DNA of 7,419 bases from Spirochaetota bacterium (GTDB taxonomy: Bacteria > Spirochaetota > Spirochaetia > B11-G9): the NCBI GenBank assembly GCA_003641695.1, contig QNBL01000131.1, positions 1 through 7,419 on the forward strand. Direction: 5' to 3'. The translations under genes were made by a program, and so were the position numbers. Below the pieces are notes generated by a model. It searched no databases. It saw only the letters and a list, made by a program, of their open reading frames with translations, and was not told where the DNA came from. Position 1 is the stretch's first letter, and every line of letters begins with the position of its first letter. Below, piece by piece: positions 1 through 6,199 of the stretch.

Positions 1-27
1 ATATCGGTAGACTTACAGAGAACTCTA
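1..27 (-). promoter_or_regulatory. Candidate sigma-28 (FliA) promoter firing leftward out of the window
   Basis: Read on the minus strand, TAGA (27-24) is followed by exactly 15 bases and then ACCGATAT (8-1). The known flagellar sigma consensus is TAAA-N15-GCCGATAA in enterics, and GCCGATAT for the Bacillus sigma-D -10. The site therefore matches 3 of 4 bases at -35 and 7 of 8 at -10, with ideal spacing. It lies in non-coding DNA immediately downstream of a flagellar operon encoding the matching sigma factor. The inferred transcript would start just beyond the left edge, so its target gene is not visible. A chance match is possible because the site is short. Confidence 0.5.
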
Positions 28-114
28 TGGCATTATTTCCCTGCTATACAACGAAATAAGGGTATTCAGTAGTACTGCATAGCACCCTGTAACCAGCCAG
101 GCACACCGTTTTTT
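1..114. other. Intergenic spacer downstream of the CheA-like gene, no gene seen
   Basis: This stretch follows the TAA of the CheA-like gene and runs to the window edge. On the minus strand all three frames are interrupted by stop codons within about 30 codons, and no start with a Shine-Dalgarno leads to an open frame. No tRNA-like T-loop or acceptor pairing was found. It contains an 8-T run (plus strand, 109-116) with no GC-rich stem before it, so it is not called a terminator. There is a near-palindrome CAGTAGTACTG at 67-77 with arms of 5 bp around one base, and a sigma-28-like promoter at the left end, described separately. Confidence 0.6.
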
Positions 115-2004
115 TTAACCTGCAACTATTGCAGGATTCAGATACATGTATTCAGCATTATTTTCCCCGTAAAGTACCCGGTACAGGTACTGGTTGTCCT
201 CAATTACCAGGGTAAGGTCTTGTTCAGAGAGATACTTTTCGAACAGGATTTCATCAAACAGGAATATTCCGCTCTTCCCCAGATAACTTAAGGATAAACC
301 CTTAATTTCAGATGGTTTTCTGTCAGTGGCAAAAATCCTTCCGTCGGTGGAGAAAACAGGCAGATTCTTGTACACAAGTGCTCCTTCTGAATCGGAAGAG
401 TAGTGTTCCTGCTGAATATCCATTATTTTTTTTATATTCTTTTTTGGAACTGCAATAAGCTGCGTGCCGCTGCGTACCAGCTGGAAAGCAGTCAAGGCAA
501 ACCCGCCGGGAATAATCAGAGTAAACCGGCTTCCCTCAAATATTGTACTGTTTAAAAGCAGCTTTCCTCCCTGGAGTTCACCTATCTTGTGGGCAACAAT
601 ATCAAGCCCTATCCCCCTTCCGGAGATCCTTCCCGGCTTTTCTTTTGTTGAATTACCGTTTCTGGTGAGAACCTTCAGCAAGTCTTCATTTTTGGTAAGG
701 TCAATCTCACCATTAGTCAGCTGGGAGGCTACCAGCTCCCTGTCTATACCTCTCCCGTCGTCTTCAACTATTATCCTGAGTACATCATCTTCCTGCTCTA
801 CCTTAAGCAGAATCTTTCCTGTTGGCGGTTTACCGTTCTGATCCCGCTCCCCAGGGAGCTCTATTCCGTGATCAACTGCATTCCGAAGCAGATGGATAAC
901 AATCTCTGATATTATCTCCCCGGCTTTCCTGGAAATCTTGACATCAGCACCTTCTATTTTGAGTTCGGCTTTCTTATGCAGTTCACTGGCAAGATCCCTG
1001 ACATACCTTTCAAAGCAGGAAAAAGATTCTTTAAGGGAAACCATTTCTACAGCCTTAATAACACCTTCCATCTCTTCGGAATAGGTTTTGACCCTTTCCA
1101 GAATTATCTTAAGATTCCCGCCTCTGTCAATTTTATCAAGATTCTTGAGAACCCGGTAAATGTCTATCTTTATCTCATCTATATAGTTTGAGATCTGATC
1201 AAGTTTTTCTGATTCAACCTTCACAATATTGTTCTTTCTTTTTCTTACAATCTCCCAGGAAGAATCCTTAAGAAACATATCGTAGGAAAGAGCGGCAAGT
1301 TTAATACTGGTAACCTGATCAACATTTACCGCCCGGTATATCTCCTTTTCCGCTACGCCGGAAGTAAAGAATATGCTCATCCTTTCATAGAGCTCTTCAT
1401 TTTCCTCTCCGAAAACAGGGATTGTGCGCACAACGTTAACCAGCATCTCAAGATTACTAATGACGAGAAAAGCCTTTGCATACTTCATGGGAAAATTTTT
1501 ATCAATTTCAAAGGTTAGACGGTAGAATTTTTCATCCCTGTTACGAGCCTCTCTTAAAAGCGTCTTCTCAAAAGCAGTCAGTGTCGGGATTCCGGTTACT
1601 TCGGTTATCGAAGACTGCTTTACTGTATCCTTGTCTTCTGGTACATCTTTCGGCTGCATAGTTTCAAGGGTACTCTGATCTAAAACAGTTTCATGATAAT
1701 AATCAATAATCTCGTTCACCCTGTCTATTGAAAATTTAAGCTTATCCAGATCAGGCTTGACCACAATTGCTCCCCGTTTACGGTACTTTTCAAGAATACT
1801 TTCCATGGAATGGGATATCTTGAGAACCTCCTCCTCTTTAAGGAATGCCGCTTCTGATTTTAGCGAGTGTGCATTTCTGAAAGCCTGGGTAATCAGTTCA
1901 TTATTTCCGGGATTTTTCTTTAACTCATCGATAATGTGTACCATGTTATCAATAAAATTTCTGCTGTCACTAACAAAAGTTTTAAACAGTTTCTTTTCAC
2001 TCAT
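115..2004 (-). CDS. CheA-type chemotaxis histidine kinase (P1-P5), second-locus paralogue likely
   Basis: A cytoplasmic chemotaxis-type kinase of 629 aa, predicted to autophosphorylate in trans and pass phosphate to a CheY-like regulator. Visible domains: an Hpt/P1 (about 1-105) with AHSLKSEAAF and phospho-acceptor His46; a P2-like alpha/beta domain (about 158-237, around NVVRTIPVF) that resembles the CheY-binding domain of Thermotoga CheA as I recall it; a P3 dimerisation helix pair (about 258-315, from VKVESEKLDQI); a P4 ATPase (about 320-498) with N box HLLRNAVDHGIE (371-382), G1 DDGRGID (415-421) and G2 SGRGIGLDIV (461-470); and a diverged CheW-like P5 (about 501-615). The F box usually reads GFST in CheA but here is GNST (450-453), an oddity. 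The start ATG follows AGGGAAGG at 10 bp. The gene begins 2 bp after the 160-aa gene's stop. No cheW, cheY, cheR or cheB is visible beside it, so the symbol cheA is withheld; the genome's main cheA could lie elsewhere. Confidence 0.88.
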   Translation of the reverse strand: MSEKKLFKTFVSDSRNFIDNMVHIIDELKKNPGNNELITQAFRNAHSLKSEAAFLKEEEVLKISHSMESILEKYRKRGAIVVKPDLDKLKFSIDRVNEIIDYYHETVLDQSTLETMQPKDVPEDKDTVKQSSITEVTGIPTLTAFEKTLLREARNRDEKFYRLTFEIDKNFPMKYAKAFLVISNLEMLVNVVRTIPVFGEENEELYERMSIFFTSGVAEKEIYRAVNVDQVTSIKLAALSYDMFLKDSSWEIVRKRKNNIVKVESEKLDQISNYIDEIKIDIYRVLKNLDKIDRGGNLKIILERVKTYSEEMEGVIKAVEMVSLKESFSCFERYVRDLASELHKKAELKIEGADVKISRKAGEIISEIVIHLLRNAVDHGIELPGERDQNGKPPTGKILLKVEQEDDVLRIIVEDDGRGIDRELVASQLTNGEIDLTKNEDLLKVLTRNGNSTKEKPGRISGRGIGLDIVAHKIGELQGGKLLLNSTIFEGSRFTLIIPGGFALTAFQLVRSGTQLIAVPKKNIKKIMDIQQEHYSSDSEGALVYKNLPVFSTDGRIFATDRKPSEIKGLSLSYLGKSGIFLFDEILFEKYLSEQDLTLVIEDNQYLYRVLYGENNAEYMYLNPAIVAG

Positions 2005-2006
2005 TT

Positions 2007-2489
2007 TTAGTTTTCCTTCCCTGAAGACAGTGATATTATCAACTCGACCTCACCTATTGAGATACCGGTTTTTGAAGCGATAATTCCCGGCGAAAACCCG
2101 TTCCGGTGCAGTCCGAGCACCTGCTCTTTCTTACTGATTTTCTGTTCGCTCCGGACGTGTTCTATTTCCTTTATAGAAGACTTTTTAAGGTCATTATACC
2201 GGGGCATCTCAATTGGATTGTTATCCCCTTCCCTTTTCAGCAGGGTTATACGTTTATCTGCTCCTTGAAGCAGCTGATTAAGCTGTTTTATCTTGTCCTC
2301 AATGATACTGACGTTTCTATCCGTAATTTGGTTAATCTCAACTATCAGGCCTTCGACATCCTCCCGTATTTCGTCCAGAATACTCGCCGCATCGGTTGAT
2401 TTCCGCAGCTGCCGCTTCAAATTCAGATAGATTACCAACACCACTATTGCATTAATTCCAATAGCAAGAAAAAAAAGTGATAATTCCAT
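2007..2489 (-). CDS. Membrane-anchored coiled-coil protein with HTH-like C-terminus (DUF6115/DUF2802-like), function unknown
   Basis: 160 aa. Residues 2-23 form one hydrophobic segment followed by KRQLRK, so by the positive-inside rule the rest is cytoplasmic. Residues about 33-88 are a heptad-rich helix, probably a coiled coil. A polar linker follows. Residues 118-155 read like a small helix-turn-helix, with LHRNGFSPGIIASKTGIS followed by IGEVELIISL. The same arrangement (N-terminal anchor, coiled coil, short tail with an IA...G..GEVELI pattern) is found, from memory, in DUF6115 and DUF2802 proteins encoded near flagellar genes in Firmicutes and Proteobacteria. The tail probably mediates protein contact rather than DNA binding, since the protein is anchored; this is inference. 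The gene starts 1 bp after the 111-aa gene's stop, with CAGG 5 bp before the ATG, and ends 2 bp before the CheA-like gene. Confidence 0.8.
   Translation of the reverse strand: MELSLFFLAIGINAIVVLVIYLNLKRQLRKSTDAASILDEIREDVEGLIVEINQITDRNVSIIEDKIKQLNQLLQGADKRITLLKREGDNNPIEMPRYNDLKKSSIKEIEHVRSEQKISKKEQVLGLHRNGFSPGIIASKTGISIGEVELIISLSSGKEN
2015..2022 (-). promoter_or_regulatory. Ribosome binding site of the CheA-like gene
   Basis: The minus strand reads AGGGAAGG, 10 bases before the ATG at 2004. It lies inside the last codons of the upstream 160-aa gene. It supports the chosen start and independent ribosome loading despite the 2-bp gap. Confidence 0.7.
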
Positions 2490-2490
2490 A

Positions 2491-2826
2491 TTAACCTGAA
2501 ATATCTATATTTTTGCCCAGGGCAGGATCAGAAAAATACTGTTTTCCCTTTTTCTGTTTTGTATTTTCTTTTTCCTTTTCTTCCTCTTGTTCCTTCCCTC
2601 TGGTTGTCCCACCTTCCCGGGACTCGGTATCTTTTATTTTCTGATTCTCGGCATCGGTGTTTTTGGTTTCATTGACGCTTTCATCCTTGTGCTGAGTTTC
2701 TTTTACCATTTCGCTGCCCTTAACTGCCTGTTGAAGCACTGCCCCCTCTTTCAAGACCGACTGCTCCTTACCGACCTGATTTAAATGAGCAAAAAGTGTC
2801 TGTAAGTCGATCGGTTGTATAGGCAT
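2491..2826 (-). CDS. Small charged low-complexity protein of the fapA locus, function unknown
   Basis: 111 aa, not recognised as a named family. It has three parts: an ordered-looking N-terminus (1-40) beginning MPIQPIDLQTLFAHLNQVGK; a very polar Lys/Glu/Thr/Gln-rich middle (about 41-95) that should be disordered; and a short C-terminal motif FSDPALGKNIDISG (98-111). There is no signal peptide or membrane segment. I recall small proteins with a similar PIDLQ start next to fapA and sigma-D genes in Firmicutes, which would make this a conserved partner, but that is a memory-based inference. The ATG lies 2 bp after the fapA stop. No Shine-Dalgarno is correctly spaced (the nearest, GAGGAGG, is 19 bp away), so translation probably depends on coupling to fapA. 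The tight packing on both sides and the distinct end motifs argue that the gene is real. Confidence 0.78.
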   Translation of the reverse strand: MPIQPIDLQTLFAHLNQVGKEQSVLKEGAVLQQAVKGSEMVKETQHKDESVNETKNTDAENQKIKDTESREGGTTRGKEQEEEKEKENTKQKKGKQYFSDPALGKNIDISG

Positions 2827-2828
2827 AT

Positions 2829-4766
2829 CTATTTTTGAGTATAATCCTCCTCTAGATCCTGGTACTTTGTTATTTTAATTAATCGGTCTTCATTGATAAA
2901 AGTAACAGCCTTGTACTCACTTTTTATTTCAAGATATGCATCTTTTATCGATATCTTGACTCCGGGGAACACTCTGCTTGAAGCGGAAATCTTCCCGCTT
3001 ATCTTAAGTCCTTCAAGATACTCTTTTATATCCAGAGATTCCTCCTCCAGTGCAGTTTTTTCATCAGTAAGCTTTTTCTGCTGTTCAAGCAGTTCCTCAT
3101 AGTAGGCTTTTTTATCTTCCGGAAGTTCTTTTTTTACCTTAAGATGCCGCTGCAGAGTAGCCAGATTAAGGTTTATTTCATCCAGCTCCTTGTCCAGCCC
3201 GGTTATCTCCCGTTCCAGTTCAATAAGTCTTTCCTTCTTCTTTGGATCGTACCCTACCTCCAGGACAGTTTCCGAACCGGCTACTGTTCCGAGACTCTTT
3301 GCATGGATCTCTTCGACAGCCCGTAGAACTCCTCCTACTATGGTTGCCCTTTTCCCCTGACAAATTATTTTCTTGTTTGCATCTACCCGTGAGTTGATAA
3401 TTCCGTCAGTTGCAACAACTACTTCGCCGGCATCAACTATTGCATTCTCTATAAATTTTGACCATACTCCTTTACCTGCTCTAATCATACCGGAACTCTT
3501 TCCATTCACCCCCTGATGAATAATGATCTCTCCTTCTGCATCAAGCTCCGCTTTCCCGACGTTTCCCATTACCTCGATATTTCCGGCGGCTTTTACCTTA
3601 AATCCATCGGTTACACTTCCTTTGACAAGTACTGTTCCCAGGAATATTACGTTACCGCTGTTTTTGAGGTTAACATCACCGTTAACCACATAGATTGGCT
3701 CCACGTTGATCCTGCCACTCAGCATAATTACCTGTCCATTGATCTCTGCAATTGCAGTTGTACCGTCTTCGGAGAGTTTTACGTTTTTTCCAATTCCGAT
3801 ATCAACATCATTTCCATCTTCTGCAGGCAGCAGCCGTCCGGTTACAGTTCTGCCTGACTGCCCCTGTTCTGCCGGGATCTTTCTAGCAAGAGCCTGACCT
3901 TCCACCACGTTCTTTATTAAATTCTGCTCTTTAAAGTCTACCTTTCCATTCTTCTCTTTAAGCTGGATTTTTGACGTATCGGTATCAAAGTTGTAAATTA
4001 TCTTTGCATCGTTTCCGTTTACAGGTTTTGTACCTTCTGCTACAAGAACAGGTTTTGAATACACCGGGAAGTCCTGAAGTGAATATAGCAGTTCCTCATT
4101 GATACCATGAACAACTCCGTTGTTCTTAAGAAAAGCCTTGATATTCTCAACATCCGGATTGATACCTCCTTCACCGGGAGGCATAATGGTAAGGAAAGCT
4201 TTCATATCGAAATCGGTAATATCCACAGTCATTACCGGGTCTGCAGCAGGATTGTAATTAAAATCCCCGATTTTTACATATTCTTCACTCGCTTCCTTCA
4301 CCGCTGCGGAAACCAGACTCTGATTAACATCCTTTATCATCGGATGGGCGTGGATCTTTGCCATGGCTTCCTTTACTGTAACCTTTTTACCTTTTCCTTT
4401 TGGAGGGAAAACCTTAAGAAGAACACCGTCGGATGTAAACCTGACAACTACCTTCCCGTCTTCATCGGCAGTTTTTTCTTTCAGACCCTCCACTTCAAAG
4501 TCTTCGCCCGAAACCTCAAGTTCCTCTTCCTCCTCATAGGCAGGGTAAGCTACTATAACTGTCTTTTTTTTCCCGAAACCAAGGGTCCCTTTGCTTCCGT
4601 TTACCCTGATTTCATAATCCAGTTTTTTTACCGGCAGCCCCAGCTCAATGGCAGCCTGACGGAGAGCATCCTCTATATCAACACCCTCGACCTGAACCCA
4701 CTTTAAATTCCGGTCGGCTTCCGCCTGGGTTTTCATGTACTCTCTTAAACCGTCAAGATCGACCAT
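2829..4766 (-). CDS. fapA: FapA / DUF342 flagellar assembly protein A with N-terminal Jag-like domain
   Basis: 645 aa, cytoplasmic. Residues about 23-75 (from VEGVDIEDALRQAAIELG to GTLGFGKKK) match the Jag N-terminal fold found at the start of Jag/KhpB proteins and many FapA proteins. Residues about 105-300 are the FapA N-terminal region, with VLVAEGTKPVNGNDAKI and ARKIPAEQGQSGRTVTG (294-310) as family hallmarks. Residues about 350-505 are short Gly/Val/Ile-rich repeats typical of the right-handed beta-helix (for example VVNGDVNLKNSGNVIFLG and IEVMGNVG). Residues 508-582 are a long charged coiled coil, and a conserved C-terminal segment (about 585-640) contains RVFPGVKISI. In Vibrio, FapA has been linked to polar flagellation and to the glucose-specific EIIA of the PTS; the role in spirochaetes is inferred. 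The ATG is preceded by AGGCGG at 7 bp and lies 13 bp after the fliA stop. Confidence 0.9.
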   Translation of the reverse strand: MVDLDGLREYMKTQAEADRNLKWVQVEGVDIEDALRQAAIELGLPVKKLDYEIRVNGSKGTLGFGKKKTVIVAYPAYEEEEELEVSGEDFEVEGLKEKTADEDGKVVVRFTSDGVLLKVFPPKGKGKKVTVKEAMAKIHAHPMIKDVNQSLVSAAVKEASEEYVKIGDFNYNPAADPVMTVDITDFDMKAFLTIMPPGEGGINPDVENIKAFLKNNGVVHGINEELLYSLQDFPVYSKPVLVAEGTKPVNGNDAKIIYNFDTDTSKIQLKEKNGKVDFKEQNLIKNVVEGQALARKIPAEQGQSGRTVTGRLLPAEDGNDVDIGIGKNVKLSEDGTTAIAEINGQVIMLSGRINVEPIYVVNGDVNLKNSGNVIFLGTVLVKGSVTDGFKVKAAGNIEVMGNVGKAELDAEGEIIIHQGVNGKSSGMIRAGKGVWSKFIENAIVDAGEVVVATDGIINSRVDANKKIICQGKRATIVGGVLRAVEEIHAKSLGTVAGSETVLEVGYDPKKKERLIELEREITGLDKELDEINLNLATLQRHLKVKKELPEDKKAYYEELLEQQKKLTDEKTALEEESLDIKEYLEGLKISGKISASSRVFPGVKISIKDAYLEIKSEYKAVTFINEDRLIKITKYQDLEEDYTQK

Positions 4767-4779
4767 TGTTGGACCGCCT

Positions 4780-5568
4780 TTAAAATATTCCCTTTTTTAT
4801 ATTCGTAAGTTTTGCTCTTAACCTCATTATGGCTTTAGTATGAAGCTGACTTATTCTGGATTCGGTAACTTCAAGAACCTTACCTATTTCTTTAAGGGTC
4901 AGATCTTCATAGTAATAAAGAACAAGGACCTTCTTCTCTTTCTCTGGAAGTTCACTTATTGCTTCGACAATCACCCGTTTTATCTCTTCTTTCTCGATTA
5001 TCATATCCGGGTTCAGACTTGATGGTGATTCGATGCTGTCAACGATGGAAACTTTGTCGCTTTCATCACCGGTATACCAGACATCATTCAGTGAAAGTAT
5101 TGATGTCCCGCTGATTTTCATCATTGTTTTTTGAAAATCCTTTACCGACATCCTCAGTTCCTTGGCGATCTCTGCATCGTTCGCAGCTCTTCCCAAAGAA
5201 GATTCCAGGTGGTGAATAGTATCCTCTATCTCTCTGGTTTTCTGCCTTACAGAACGGGGGACCCAGTCAATTGATCTCAGCTCATCCAGGATAGCACCTC
5301 TTATTCTGGTAACGGCATATGTTTTAAACTTGACGTGCTTCTCGGGATCAAATTTATTTATTGCATCAAATAAACCGAATACTCCAAAACCTACGAGATC
5401 ATCAAATTCAACGTTATGAGGCATTCCCATGGCTACTTTTCCGGCAACATACTTAACCAGCGGAGCATACTGCTTTACAAATATATCCCTTATCTTCGGA
5501 TCCCTGTTCTTTTTAAAAAGCAACCACAGTTCTGCTTCAGATTTTTCCTCTAAGAGTTTGTCAGCCAT
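4780..5568 (-). CDS. fliA: Flagellar RNA polymerase sigma-28 factor (FliA/WhiG/SigD family)
   Basis: 262 aa, the usual length for sigma-28. Region 2 (about 28-100) has DDLVGFGVFGLFDAINKFDP followed by FKTYAVTRIRGAILDELRSIDWVPRSVR, which is almost diagnostic of FliA/SigD/WhiG. Region 3 follows (about 104-165). Region 4 (about 205-255) contains the -35-binding helix-turn-helix LTLKEIGKVLEVTESRISQLH (223-243). There is no extended N-terminal region 1.1. It would direct RNA polymerase to late flagellar, motor and chemotaxis promoters, and would normally be held by the anti-sigma factor FlgM, which is not in this window. Spirochaete genomes often label this gene whiG. The ATG has a strong AGGAAGGG 6 bp upstream. 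The gene sits 3 bp after the 193-aa gene and 13 bp before fapA. Confidence 0.96.
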   Translation of the reverse strand: MADKLLEEKSEAELWLLFKKNRDPKIRDIFVKQYAPLVKYVAGKVAMGMPHNVEFDDLVGFGVFGLFDAINKFDPEKHVKFKTYAVTRIRGAILDELRSIDWVPRSVRQKTREIEDTIHHLESSLGRAANDAEIAKELRMSVKDFQKTMMKISGTSILSLNDVWYTGDESDKVSIVDSIESPSSLNPDMIIEKEEIKRVIVEAISELPEKEKKVLVLYYYEDLTLKEIGKVLEVTESRISQLHTKAIMRLRAKLTNIKKGIF

Positions 5569-5571
5569 TTA

Positions 5572-6153
5572 CTACCCTTCCTGATCCTTTTTCATTATTG
5601 TCCGTATTGCCTTTGCAACAGTGCCGGGATCCTCATTCTGTCCCATTATATCAACCGAAATACTGCCAGTTACCGATTCTTCTCCGTTCTGTTCGAGTTC
5701 CGCCGAATTGAAGGCATCCGAAAAAGATTCTATATTCGGAAGGCCACCGGAATCTTCTTCCTGAACGGCATCACCTATGTCATCAAAAGCTTCACCGGAA
5801 GTAACCCGCACCTCGTCTTCCAGCTTGATACCGCTCTCCGGAACTCCGGCCTCCTCAACAATACCCTCAGCAGAACTTTCCTGTTCATCATCTATAACAA
5901 TATCAACCTTTGGTACGGTTTCACCGGCTTCTTCCAAAACAGCTTCCTCTTCAACTGATCCAGTATCGAAAAGCTCCGGTAAAAACTTACGCAAAACGTA
6001 CATAACAAAAAAACCCAAACCTCCAAAAAAAACCACTCCCAAAAGAGCTCGTAACAGGAGAATTGGAAACGACACTGCACCCAGCACACCTGCAACAAGA
6101 GAAAGTACAAATGCACTGCCCGAAAAAACTGTTATTACCTTCAAGTCCTTCAT
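5572..6153 (-). CDS. Two-TM membrane protein with long acidic tail, function unknown
   Basis: 193 aa, not assigned to a named family. Two hydrophobic segments (about 6-26 and 31-53) form a likely hairpin. The YVLRK after the second suggests that both ends are cytoplasmic. Residues 62-165 are strongly acidic and low in complexity (Glu, Asp, Ser, Gly), broken by a short hydrophobic patch, VDIVIDD (83-89). The tail ends with a contrasting basic, helix-like motif DPGTVAKAIRTIMKKD (175-190). A membrane hairpin, an acidic spacer and a terminal helix suggest an anchor that holds a binding motif for a partner; this is inference. I recall a protein of similar size and place between flhG and the sigma factor in other spirochaetes. 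The ATG has CAGG 8 bp upstream and follows a 55-bp gap after flhG. The stop is 3 bp before fliA. Confidence 0.82.
   Translation of the reverse strand: MKDLKVITVFSGSAFVLSLVAGVLGAVSFPILLLRALLGVVFFGGLGFFVMYVLRKFLPELFDTGSVEEEAVLEEAGETVPKVDIVIDDEQESSAEGIVEEAGVPESGIKLEDEVRVTSGEAFDDIGDAVQEEDSGGLPNIESFSDAFNSAELEQNGEESVTGSISVDIMGQNEDPGTVAKAIRTIMKKDQEG
5575..5582 (-). promoter_or_regulatory. Strong ribosome binding site of fliA
   Basis: The minus strand reads AGGAAGGG, 6 bp before the ATG at 5568. It lies immediately before the TAG stop (5574-5572) of the upstream gene, so terminating ribosomes would arrive at it. This is one of the best Shine-Dalgarno sequences in the window. Confidence 0.75.
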
Positions 6154-6170
6154 ACAAACAACCTGTTTAC

Positions 6171-6199
6171 AGATTACGCCAATAGCAGGCTACCGTCAA
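6171..6199 (-). promoter_or_regulatory. Weak candidate sigma-70 promoter in the flhG downstream gap
   Basis: On the minus strand TTGACG (6199-6194) is followed by 17 bases and then TAATCT (6176-6171), 17 bp before the ATG at 6153. The -35 matches 5 of 6 consensus bases with ideal spacing, but the -10 matches only about 3 of 6. It lies in the only sizeable gap in the operon. If used, it would give fliA and downstream genes expression independent of flhF/flhG. Confidence 0.25.

Noticed and set aside
17..26. AGAGAACTCT inverted repeat in the putative promoter spacer
   Set aside because: Only 4-bp arms around two bases, too short to support a hairpin or operator call.
1..90. tRNA-like bases (GGTAGAC and following) at the left edge
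   Set aside because: No T-loop GTTCRA motif, acceptor stem pairing or anticodon arm could be found.
85..116. Possible plus-strand terminator ending in the eight-T run
   Set aside because: I could not pair a stable GC-rich stem immediately before the T run, and there is no plus-strand gene to terminate.
464..841. 125-aa plus-strand open frame
   Set aside because: It is antisense to the ATPase domain of the CheA-like gene, which has clear motifs throughout.
3795..3802. TCCGATAT on the plus strand, resembling a sigma-28 -10 element
   Set aside because: It is inside fapA and antisense to it. The bases 15 bp upstream read GTTT, not TAAA, and nothing on the plus strand would be transcribed.
4107..4706. 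199-aa open frame on the plus strand
   Set aside because: It lies wholly antisense to fapA, whose domains are recognisable. Its translation is rich in Phe, Tyr, Ser and His with no family features, and it is a shadow of the Lys/Glu-rich coding strand.
5892..6116. 74-aa minus-strand open frame inside the 193-aa gene
   Set aside because: It overlaps a longer in-operon gene in another frame. Its hydrophobic composition comes from the frame shift over the membrane segments, and it has no place in the tight operon spacing.
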